Origin: Heracleum sosnowskyi
Taxonomy: Eukaryota; Streptophyta; Magnoliopsida; Apiales; Apiaceae
Length of the DNA stretch: 64,000 nt
Assembly (NCBI GenBank): GCA_030848705.1
Contig: CM061245.1
Coordinates: forward strand, 60,786,006 to 60,850,005
Direction of reading: 5' to 3'
A model generated the notes under the pieces. That model was not told the origin of the DNA, ran no database searches, and saw nothing but the letters and a program-made list of their open reading frames with translations. A program made the translations under genes and the position numbers. This document shows positions 13,803 through 24,180 of the stretch, one piece after another (positions within the stretch are counted from its first letter, which is position 1; the number at the start of each line of letters is the position of its first letter).

Positions 13803-14560
13803 ACAAGGAAAACGGGGAAAAATTGAAGCGGGCCATTTTGTGGATATTTTCTCGTAGTTTCATCCTATGGGTTTATAGAATTGCAGAAAAGTTCATTTGG
13901 GGTTGTCCGTGCCTGAATCGTAGCAGATACCAGGGGACGCCCGATTACGTTTACCTCTAAAGGGAGCTATACTAGGAAAATGGGGAAAAATTAAAGCGGG
14001 CCATTTTGTGTATACTTTCTCGTAGTTTCACCCTATGGGTTTATAGAATTGCAGAAAAGTTCATTTGGGGCTGTCCGTGCCTGAATCGTAGCAGATACCA
14101 GGGGGCACCCGATTACGTTTACCTCTAAAGGGAGCTATACTAGGAAAATGGGGAAAAATTGAAGCCGACCATTTTGTGGATATTTTCTCATAGTTTCACC
14201 CTATGGGTTTATAGAATTGCAGAAAAGTTTATTTGGGGCTGTCCGTTCCTGAATCGTAGCAGATACCAGGGACGCCCGATTACGTTTACCTCTAAAGGGA
14301 GCTATACTAGGAAAATAGGGAAAAATTGAAGCGGGCCATTTTGTGGATATTTTCTCGTAGATTCACCCTATGGGTTTATAGAATTGCAGAAACGTTCATT
14401 TGGGACTGTCCGTGCCTGAATCGTAGCAGATACCAGGGATGCCCGATTACGTTTACCTCTAAAGGGGGCTATCCAAGGAAAATGGGGAAAAATTGAAGCG
14501 GGCCATTTTGTGGATATTTTCTCGTAGTTTTACCCTATGGGTTTATAGAACTGCATAAAA
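13803..14560 (+). repeat. Transitional satellite monomers
   Basis: Four to five ordinary forward monomers between the mosaic block and the 5-monomer HOR domain. They carry TGTGTATACTTTC (TATAC at 14,011) and GGGGGCACCC (14,101), both repeated 3,665 bp later (17,676 and 17,766). Around this core the offset to the later copy shifts by one monomer (to about 3,832), because the earlier copy has an extra monomer near 13.5 kb and the later copy has an extra one near 17.85 kb. Nothing other than satellite is present. Confidence 0.75.
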
Positions 14561-17500
14561 GTTCATTTGGGGATGTCCGTGCCTGAATCGTAGCAGATAC
14601 CAGGGGACGCCCGATTACGTTTACCTCTAAAGGGAGCTATACTAGGAAAATGGGGAAAAATCGAAGCCGACCATTTTATGGATATTTTCTCGTAGTTTCA
14701 CCCTATGGGTTTATAGAATTGCAGAAAAGTTCATTTGGGGCTGTCCGTGCCTGAATCGTAGCAGATACCAGGGGACGCCCGATTACGTTTACCTCTAAAG
14801 GGAGCTTTACAAGGAAAACGGGGAAAAATCGAAGCGGGCCATTTTGTGGATATTTTCTCGTAGTTTCACCCTATGGGTTTATAGAATTGCAGAAAAGTTC
14901 ATTTGGGGTTGTCCGTGCCTGAATCGTAGCAGATACCAGGGGACGCCCGATTACGTTTACCTTTAAAGGGAGCTACACAAGGAAAATGGGGAAAAATCGA
15001 AGCGGGCCATTTTGTGGATATTTTCTCGTAGTTTCACCCTATGGGTTTATAGAATTGCAGAAAAGTTCATTTGGGGCAGTCCGTTCCTGAATCGTAGCAG
15101 ATACCAGGGACGCCCGATTACGTTTACCTCTAAAGGGAGCTATACTAGGAAAATAGGGAAAAATTGAAGCGGGCCGTTTTGTGAATATTTTCTCGTAGAT
15201 TCACCCTATGGGTTTATAGAATTGCAGAAAAGTTCATTTGGGACTGTCCGTGCCTGAATCGTAGCAGATACCAGGGATGCCCGATTACGTTTACTTCTAA
15301 AGGGAGCTATCCAAGGAAAATGGGGAGGGCCATTTTGTGGATATTTTCCCGTAGTTTTATCCTATGGGTTTATAGAACTTCAGAAAAGTTCACTTGGGGC
15401 TGTCCGTGCCTGAATCGTAGCAGATACCAGGGGACGCCCGATTACGTTTACCTCTAAAGGGAGCTATACTAGGAAAATGGGGAAAAATCAAAGCCGACCA
15501 TTTTGTGGATATTTTCTCGTAGTTTCACCCTATGGGTTTATAGAATTGCAGAAGAGTTCATTTGGGGCTGTCCGTGCCTGAATCGTAGCAGATACCAGGG
15601 GACGCCCGATTACGTTTACCTCTAAAGGGATCTTTACAAGGAAAACGGGGAAAAATCGAAGCGGGCCATTTTGTGGATATTTTCTCGTAGTTTCACCCTA
15701 TGGGTTTATAGAATTGCAGAAAAGTTCATTTGGGGTTGTCCGTGCCTGAATCGTAGCAGATACCAGGGGACGCCCGATTACGTTTACCTCTAAAGGGAGC
15801 TATACAAGGAAAATGGGGAAAAATCGAAGCGGGCCATTTTGTGGATATTTTCTCGTAGTTTCACCCTATGGGTTTATAGAATTGCAGAAAAGTTCATTTG
15901 GGGCAGTCCGTTCCTGAATCGTAGCAGATACCAGGGACGCCCGATTACGTTTACCTCTAAAGGGAGCTATACTAGGAAAATAGGGAAAAATTGAAGCGGG
16001 CCATTTTGTGAATATTTTCTCGTAGATTCACCCTATGGGTTTATAGAATTGCAGAAAAGTTCATTTGGGACTGTCCGTGCCTGAATCGTAGCAGATACCA
16101 GGGATGCCCGATTACGTTTACTTCTAAAGGGAGCTATCCAAGGAAAATGGGGAGGGCCATTTTGTGGATATTTTCTCGTAGTTTTATCCTATGGGTTTAT
16201 AGAACTTCAGAAAAGTTCATTTGGGGCTGTCCGTGCCTGAATCGTAGCAGATACCAGGGGACGCCCGATTACGTTTACCTCTAAAGGGAGCTATACTAGG
16301 AAAATGGGGAAAAATCGAAGCCGACCATTTTGTGGATATTTTCTCGTAGTTTCACCCTATGGGTTTATAGAATTGCAGAAAATTTCATTTGGGGCTGTCC
16401 GTGCCTGAATCGTAGCAGATACCAGGGGACGCCCGATTACGTTTACCTCTAAAGGGAGCTTTACAAGGAAAACGGGGAAAAATCGAAGCGGGCCATTTTG
16501 TGGATATTTTCTCGTAGTTTCACCCTATGGGTTTATAGAATTGCAGAAAAGTTCATTTGGGGTTGTCCGTGCCTGAATCGTAGCAGATACCAGGGGACGC
16601 CCGATTACGTTTACCTCTAAAGGGAGCTATACAAGGAAAATGGGGAAAAATTGAAGCGGGCCATTTTGTGCATATTTTCTCGTAGTTTCACCCTATGGGT
16701 TTATAGAATTGCAGAAAAGTTCATTTGGGGCAGTCCGTTCCTGAATCGTAGCAGATACCAGGGACGCCCGATTACGTTTACCTCTAAAGGGAGCTATACT
16801 AGGAAAATAGGGAAAAATTGAAGCGGGCCATTTTGTGAATATTTTCTCGTAGATTCACCCTATGGGTTTATAGAATTGCAGAAAAGTTCATTTGGGGTTG
16901 TCCGTGCCTGAATCGTAGCAGATACCAGAGGACGCCCGATTACGTTTACCTCTAAAGGGAGCTATACAAGGAAAATGGGGAAAAATCGAAGCGGGCCATT
17001 TTGTGGATATTTTCTCGTAGTTTCACCCTATGGGTTTATAGAATTGCAGAAAAGTTCATTTGGGGCTGTCCGTTCCTGAATCGTAGCAGATACCAGGGAC
17101 GCCCGATTACGTTTACCTCTAAAGGGAGCTATACTAGGAAAATAGGGAAAAATTGAAGCGGGCCATTTTGTAGATATTTTCTCGTAGATTCACCCTATGG
17201 GTTTATAGAATTGCAGAAAAGTTCATTTGGGACTGTCCGTGCCTGAATCGTAGCAGATACCAGGGATGCCCGATTACGTTTACCTCTAAAGGGAGCTATC
17301 CAAGGAAAATGGGGAAAAATTGAAGCGGGCCATTTTGTGGATATTTTCTCGTAGTTTTACCCTGTGGGTTTATAGAACTGCAGAAAAGTTCATTTGGGGC
17401 TGTCCGTGCCTGAATCGTAGCAGATACCAGGGGACGCCCGATTACGTTTACCTCTAAAGGGAGCTATACAAGGAAAACGGGGAAAAATTGAAGCGGACCA

Positions 17501-20500
17501 TTTTGTGGATATTTTCTCGTAGTTTCATCCTATGGGTTTATAGAATTGCAGAAAAGTTCATTTGGGGTTGTCCGTGCCTGAATCGTAGCAGATACCAGGG
17601 GACGCCCGATTACGTTTACCTCTAAAGGGAGCTATACTAGGAAAATGGGGAAAAATTAAAGCGGGCCATTTTGTGTATACTTTCTCGTAGTTTCACCCTA
17701 TGGGTTTATAGAATTGCAGAAAAGTTCATTTGGGGCTGTCCGTGCCTGAATCGTAGCAGATACCAGGGGGCACCCGATTACGTTTACCTCTAAAGGGAGC
17801 TATACTAGGAAAATGGGGAAAAATTGAAGCCGACCATTTTGTGGATATTTTCTCGTAGTTTCACCCTATGGTTTTATAAAATGGGAGAAAAGTTCATTTG
17901 GGGCTGTCCGTGCCTGAATCGTAGCAGATACCAGGGGACGCCCGATTACGTTTATCTCTAAAGGGAGCTATACAAGGAAAATGGGGAAAAATCGAAGCGG
18001 GCCATTTTGTGAATATTTTCTCATAGTTTCACCCTATGGGTTTATAGAATTGCAGAAAAGTTTATTTGGGGCTGTCCGTTCCTGAATCGTAGCAGATACC
18101 AGGGACGCCCGATTACGTTTACCTCTAAAGGGAGCTATACTAGGAAAATAGGGAAAAATTGAAGCGGGCCATTTTGTGGATATTTTCTCGTAGATTCACC
18201 CTATGGGTTTATAGAATTGCAGAAACGTTCATTTGGGACTGTCCGTGCCTGAATCGTAGCAGATACCAGGGATGCCCGATTACGTTTACCTCTAAAGGGG
18301 GCTATCCAAGGAAAATGGGGAAAAATTGAAGCGGGCCATTTTGTGGATATTTTCTCGTAGTTTTACCCTATGGGTTTATAGAACTGCATAAAAGTTCATT
18401 TGGGGATGTCCGTGCCTGAATCGTAGCAGATACCAGGGGACGCCCGATTACGTTTACCTCTAAAGGGAGCTATACTAGGAAAATGGGGAAAAATCGAAGC
18501 CGACCATTTTATGGATATTTTCTCGTAGTTTCACCCTATGGGTTTATAGAATTGCAGAAAAGTTCATTTGGGGCTGTCCGTGCCTGAATCGTAGCAGATA
18601 CCAGGGGACGCCCGATTACGTTTACCTCTAAAGGGAGCTTTACAAGGAAAACGGGGAAAAATCGAAGCGGGCCATTTTGTGGATATTTTCTCGTAGTTTC
18701 ACCCTATGGGTTTATAGAATTGCAGAAAAGTTCATTTGGGGTTGTCCGTGCCTGAATCGTAGCAGATACCAGGGGACGCCCGATTACGTTTACCTTTAAA
18801 GGGAGCTACACAAGGAAAATGGGGAAAAATCGAAGCGGGCCATTTTGTGGATATTTTCTCGTAGTTTCACCCTATGGGTTTATAGAATTGCAGAAAAGTT
18901 CATTTGGGGCAGTCCGTTCCTGAATCGTAGCAGATACCAGGGACGCCCGATTACGTTTACCTCTAAAGGGAGCTATACTAGGAAAATAGGGAAAAATTGA
19001 AGCGGGCCATTTTGTGAATATTTTCTCGTAGATTCACCCTATGGGTTTATAGAATTGCAGAAAAGTTCATTTGGGACTGTCCGTGCCTGAATCGTAGCAG
19101 ATACCAGGGATGCCCGATTACGTTTACTTCTAAAGGGAGCTATCCAAGGAAAATGGGGAGGGCCATTTTATGGATATTTTCCCGTAGTTTTATCCTATGG
19201 GTTTATAGAACTTCAGAAAAGTTCATTTGGGGCTGTCCGTGCCTGAATCGTAGCAGATACCAGGGGACGCCCGATTACGTTTACCTCTAAAGGGAGCTAT
19301 ACTAGGAAAATGGGGAAAAATCGAAGCCGACCATTTTGTGGATATTTTCTCGTAGTTTCACCCTATGGGTTTATAGAATTGCAGAAGAGTTCATTTGGGG
19401 CTGTCCGTGCCTGAATCGTAGCAGATACCAGGGGACGCCCGATTACGTTTACCTCTAAAGGGATCTTTACAAGGAAAACGGGGAAAAATCGAAGCGGGCC
19501 ATTTTGTGGATATTTTCTCGTAGTTTCACCCTATGGGTTTATAGAATTGCAGAAAAGTTCATTTGGGGTTGTCCGTGCCTGAATCGTAGCAGATACCAGG
19601 GGACGCCCGATTACGTTTACCTCTAAAGGGAGCTATACAAGGAAAATGGGGAAAAATCGAAGCGGGCCATTTTGTGGATATTTTCTCGTAGTTTCACCCT
19701 ATGGGTTTATAGAATTGCAGAAAAGTTCATTTGGGGCAGTCCGTTCCTGAATCGTAGCAGATACCAGGGACGCCCGATTACGTTTACCTCTAAAGGGAGC
19801 TATACTAGGAAACTAGGGAAAAATCGAAGCGGGCCATTTTGTGGATATTTTCTCGTAGTTTTACCCTATGGGTTTATAGAACTGCATAAAAGTTCATTTG
19901 GGGATGTCCGTGCCTGAATCGTAGCAGATACCAGGGGACGCCCGATTACGTTTACCTCTAAAGGGAGCTATACTAGGAAAATGGGGAAAAATCGAAGCCG
20001 ACCATTTTATGGATATTTTCTCGTAGTTTCACCCTATGGGTTTATAGAATTGCAGAAAAGTTCATTTGGGGCTGTCCGTGCCTGAATCGTAGCAGATACC
20101 AGGGGACGCCCGATTACGTTTACCTCTAAAGGGAGCTTTACAAGGAAAACGGGGAAAAATCGAAGCGGGCCATTTTGTGGATATTTTCTCGTAGTTTCAC
20201 CCTATGGGTTTATAGAATTGCAGAAAAGTTCATTTGGGGTTGTCCGTGCCTGAATCGTAGCAGATACCAGGGGACGCCCGATTACGTTTACCTTTAAAGG
20301 GAGCTACACAAGGAAAATGGGGAAAAATCGAAGCGGGCCATTTTGTGGATATTTTCTCGTAGTTTCACCCTATGGGTTTATAGAATTGCAGAAAAGTTCA
20401 TTTGGGGCAGTCCGTTCCTGAATCGTAGCAGATACCAGGGACGCCCGATTACGTTTACCTCTAAAGGGAGCTATACTAGGAAAATAGGGAAAAATTGAAG

Positions 20501-21420
20501 CGGGCCATTTTGTGAATATTTTCTCGTAGATTCACCCTATGGGTTTATAGAATTGCAGAAAAGTTCATTTGGGACTGTCCGTGCCTGAATCGTAGCAGAT
20601 ACCAGGGATGCCCGATTACGTTTACTTCTAAAGGGAGCTATCCAAGGAAAATGGGGAGGGCCATTTTGTGGATATTTTCCCGTAGTTTTATCCTATGGGT
20701 TTATAGAACTTCAGAAAAGTTCATTTGGGGCTGTCCGTGCCTGAATCGTAGCAGATACCAGGGGACGCCCGATTCCGTTTACCTCTAAAGGGAGCTATAC
20801 TAGGAAAATGGGGAAAAATCGAAGCCGACCATTTTGTGGATATTTTCTCGTAGTTTCACCCTATGGGTTTATAGAATTGCAGAAGAGTTCATTTGGGGCT
20901 GTCCGTGCCTGAATCGTAGCAGATACCAGGGGACGCCCGATTACGTTTACCTCTAAAGGGATCTTTACAAGGAAAACGGGGAAAAATCGAAGCGGGCCAT
21001 TTTGTGGATATTTTCTCGTAGTTTCACCCTATGGGTTTATAGAATTGCAGAAAAGTTCATTTGGGGTTGTCCGTGCCTGAATCGTAGCAGATACCAGGGG
21101 ACGCCCGATTACGTTTACCTCTAAAGGGAGCTATACAAGGAAAATGGGGAAAAATCGAAGCGGGCCATTTTGTGGATATTTTCTCGTAGTTTCACCCTAT
21201 GGGTTTATAGAATTGCAGAAAAGTTCATTTGGGGCAGTCCGTTCCTGAATCGTAGCAGATACCAGGGACGCCCGATTACGTTTACCTCTAAAGGGAGCTA
21301 TACTAGGAAAATAGGGAAAAATTGAAGCGGGCCATTTTGTGAATATTTTCTCGTAGATTCACCCTATGGGTTTATAGAATTGCAGAAAAGTTCATTTGGG
21401 ACTGTCCGTGCCTGAATCGT
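14560..21420 (+). repeat. 5-monomer HOR domain, 827-bp unit
   Basis: A CTTTACAAGG variant marks one monomer of each unit, at 14,805, 15,632, 16,459, 18,638, 19,465, 20,136 and 20,963. Spacing is exactly 827 bp for 14,805-15,632-16,459, for 18,638-19,465 and for 20,136-20,963; it is 671 bp (four monomers) between 19,465 and 20,136. The unit is five monomers, one of which carries the 11-bp deletion, explaining 827 rather than about 838. Between about 16.85 and 18.3 kb the order is broken by monomers related to 13.0-14.5 kb. Confidence 0.85.
18328..21312 (+). repeat. 9-monomer tandem duplication, offset 1,498 bp
   Basis: Copy one (about 18,328-19,825) and copy two (about 19,826-21,312) align at offset 1,498 bp: GAACTGCATAAAAG at 18,381 and 19,879, CTTTACAAGG at 18,638 and 20,136 and at 19,465 and 20,963, the deleted monomer at 19,157 and 20,655. 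I noticed only single-base differences (for example GATTACG versus GATTCCG at about 20,774). The join near 19,811-19,826 contains AACTAGGGAAAAATCG, a hybrid of two monomer subtypes seen nowhere else in the window, as expected at an unequal-exchange breakpoint. Confidence 0.85.
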
Positions 21421-23497
21421 AGCAGATACCAGGGACGCTCGATTAGGTTTACCTCTAAAGGGAGCTATCCAAGGAAAATGGAGAAAAATTGAAGCGGGCC
21501 ATTTTGTGGATAGTTTCTCGTAGTTTTACCCTATGGGTTTATAGAATTGCAGAAAAGTTCATTTGGGGCTGTCCGTGCCTGAATCGTAGCAGATACCAGG
21601 GGACGCCCGATTACGTTTACCTCTAAAGGGAACTATACAAGGAAAATGGGGAAAAATCGAAGCGGGCCATTTTGTGGATATTTTCTCGTAGTTTCACCCT
21701 ATGGGTTCATAGAATTGCAGAAAAGTTCATTTGGGGCTGTCCGTGCCTGAATCGTAGCAGATACTAGGGACGCCCGATTAGGTTTACCTCTAAAGGGAGC
21801 TATCCAAGGAAAATGGAGAAAAATTGAAGCGGGCCATTTTGTGGATATTTTCTCGTAGTTTTACCCTCTGGGTTTATAGAATTGCAGAAAAGTTCATTTG
21901 GGGCTGTCCGTGCCTGAATCGTAGCAGATACCAGGGGACGCCCGATTACGTTTACCTCTAAAGGGAACTATACAAGGAAAATGGGGAAAAATCGAAGCGG
22001 GCCATTTTGTGGATATTTTCTCGTAGTTTCACCCTATGGGTTCATAGAATTGCAGAAAAGTTCATTTGGGGCTGTCCGTTCCTGAATCGTAGCAGATACC
22101 AGGGACGCCCGATTACGTTTACCTCTAAAGGGAGCTATACTAGGAAAATGGGGAAAAATTGAAGCGGGCCATTTTGTGGATATTTTCTCGTAGTTTCACC
22201 CTATGGATTTATAGAACTGCAGAAAAGTTCATTTGGGGCTGTCCGTGCCTGAATCGTAGCAGATACCAGGGATGCCCGATTACGTTTACCTCTAAAGGGA
22301 GCTATCCAAGGAAAATGGGGAAAAATTGAAGCGGGCCATTTTGTGGATATTTTCTTGTAGTTTTACCCTATGGGTTTATAGAACTGCAGAAAAGTTCATT
22401 TGGGGCTGTCCGTGCCTGAATCGTAGCAGATACCAGGGGATGCCCGATTACGTTTACCTCTAAAGGGAGCTATACTAGGAAAATGGGGAAAAATCGAAGC
22501 GGGCCATTTTGTGGATATTTTCTCGTAGTTTCACCCTATGGATTTATAGAATTGCAGAAAAGTTCATTTGGGGCTGTCCGTGCCTGAATCGTAGCAGATA
22601 CCAGGGATGCCCGATTACGTTTACCTCTAAAGGGAGCTATCCAAGGAAAATGGAGAAAAATTGAAGCGGGCCATTTTGTGGATATTTTCTCGTAGTTTTA
22701 CCCTATGGGTTTATAGAATTGCAGAAAAGTTCATTTGGGGCTGTCCGTGCCTGAATCGTAGCAGATACCAGGGTACGCCCGATTACGTTTACCTCTAAAG
22801 GGAGCTATACAAGGAAAATGGGGAAAAATCGAAGCGGGCCATTTTATGGATATTTTCTCGTAGTTTCACCCTATGGTTTTATAGAATTGCAGAAAAGTTC
22901 ATTTGGGGCTGTCCGTGCCTGAATCGTAGCAGATACTAGGGACGCCCTATGACGTTTACCTCTAAAGGGAGCTATCCAAGGAAAATGGGGAAAATTGAAG
23001 CGGGCCATTTTGTGGATATTTTCTCGTAGTTTCACCTTATGGGTTTATAGAATTGTAGAAAAGTTCATTTGGGGTTGTCCGTGCCTGAATCGTAGCAGAT
23101 ACCAGGGGACGCCCGATTACTTTTACCTCTAAAGGGTAGCTACAAGGAAAATGGCGAAAAATTGAAGCGGGCCATTTTGTGGATATTTTCTCGTAGTTTC
23201 ACCCTATGGGTTTATAGAATTGCAGAAAAGTTCATTTGGGGCTGTCCGTGCCTGAATCGTAGCAGATACCAGGGGACGCCCGATTACGTTTACCTCTAAA
23301 GGGAGCTATACAAGGAAAATGGGGAAAAATCGAAGCGGGCCATTTTGTGGATATTTTCTCGTAGTTTCACCCTATGGGTTCATAGAATTGCAGAAAAGTT
23401 CATTTGGGGCTGTCCGTTCCTGAATCGTAGCAGATACCAGGGACGCCCGATTACGTTAACCTCTAAAGGGAGCTATACTAGGAAAATGGGGAAAAAT
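21420..23497 (+). repeat. Poorly ordered monomers, left flank of the switch
   Basis: About twelve forward monomers with more private changes than the rest of the left arm: GACGCTCGATTAGG near 21,435, GATACTAGGGACGCCC near 21,762, GGGTACGCCC near 22,771, CTATGGTTTTATAG near 22,871, CGCCCTATGACG near 22,943, and a changed AAAGGGTAGCTACAAGG near 23,132. A short local repeat of about two monomers is visible (GATTAGG at about 21,440 and 21,777). Lower homogeneity suggests this part is older or less often exchanged. Confidence 0.75.
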
Positions 23498-24180
23498 GAG
23501 AAAATATCCACAAAATGGTTTGCTTCAATTTTTCCCCATTTTCCTTGGATAGCTCCCTTTAGAGGTAAACGTAATAGGGCGTCCCTAGTACCTGCTACGA
23601 TTCAGGCACGGACAGCCCCAAATGAACTTTTCTGCAATTCTATAAACCCATAGGGTGAAACTACGAGAAAATATCCACAAAATGGCCCGCTTCAATTTTT
23701 CCCCATTTTCCTTGGATAGCTCCCTTTAGAGGTAAACGTAATAGGGCGTCCCTAGTACCTGCTACGATTCAGGCACGGACAGCCCCAAATGAACTTTTCT
23801 GCAATTCTATAAAACCATAGGGTGAAACTACGAGAAAATATCCACAAAATGGCCCGCTTCGATTTTTCCCCATTTTCCTTGTATAGCTCCCTTTAGAGGT
23901 AAACGTAATCGGGCGTACCCTGGTATCTGCTACGATTCAGGCACGGACAGCCCCAAATGAACTTTTCTGCAATTCTATAAACCCATAGGGTAAAACTACG
24001 AGAAAATATCCACAAAATGGCCCGCTTCAATTTTGCCCCATTTTCCTTGGATAGCTCCCTTTAGAGGTAAACGTAATCAGGCGTCCCTGGTATCTGCTAC
24101 GATTCAGGCACGGACAGCCCCAAATGAACTTTTCTGCAATTCTATAAACCCATAGGGTGAAACTACGAGAAAATATCCAC
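22600..24180. repeat. Mirrored inverted duplication around the switch
   Basis: Monomers on either side of the switch share variants in mirror order. GGGTACGCCC at 22,771-22,780 mirrors GGGCGTACCC at 23,911-23,920. CTATGGTTTTATAG from 22,871 mirrors CTATAAAACCATAG ending at 23,820. CTAGGGACGCCCTA near 22,936 mirrors TAGGGCGTCCCTAG near 23,742, and also a second copy near 23,574. The first three pairs give the same axis, about 23,345, roughly 150 bp left of the actual switch. Linked classes (TACCCTATGGG versus CACCCTATGGG, CTATACAAGG versus CTATCCAAGG) also mirror in order over at least three monomers. The unmatched middle is about 700 bp. Confidence 0.75.
23480..23545. repeat. Orientation-switch junction with fold-back dyad
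   Basis: The forward array stops after AGGAAAATGGGGAAAAAT (23,480-23,497). The next base starts GAGAAAATATCCACAAAATGG, which is the reverse-complement orientation. The 18-base left arm is perfectly complementary to ATTTTTCCCCATTTTCCT at 23,528-23,545, with a 30-base loop (23,498-23,527). No base at the join is shared by both parent sequences, so it looks like a blunt join without microhomology and without added bases. It is the only strand switch I saw in the window. Confidence 0.93.

Larger units (their letters stand above)
1..23497 (+). repeat. Satellite array, left arm (forward orientation)
   Basis: About 141 head-to-tail monomers averaging about 167 bp, with no interruption by other sequence. 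Read on the plus strand, each monomer runs through the landmarks CACCCTATGGGTTTATAG, AAGTTCATTTGGGGCTGTCC, TGAATCGTAGCAGATACC, CGATTACGTTTACC, AAGGGAGCTAT and GGAAAATGGGGAAAAAT, then GAAGCGGGCCATTTTG and GGATATTTTCTCGTAG. Neighbouring monomers differ by a few per cent, while monomers many units apart can be almost identical, which is the mark of higher-order repeats. The average is below 168 bp because many copies lack one G in the CCAGGGG run and eight copies lack 11 bp. Reading frames in it are chance openings. The family was not recognised; a centromeric or pericentromeric role is inferred from architecture only. Confidence 0.97.

Noticed and set aside
19672..19917. 81-residue open frame, with similar frames at 23,345-23,653, 27,565-27,807 and 32,764-33,006
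   Set aside because: All are satellite translated in one frame or another; the one at 19,672 opens with TTG and the ones at 27,565 and 32,764 with TTG. The last two are one sequence copied by the 5,199-bp duplication. The one at 23,345 simply reads across the orientation switch.
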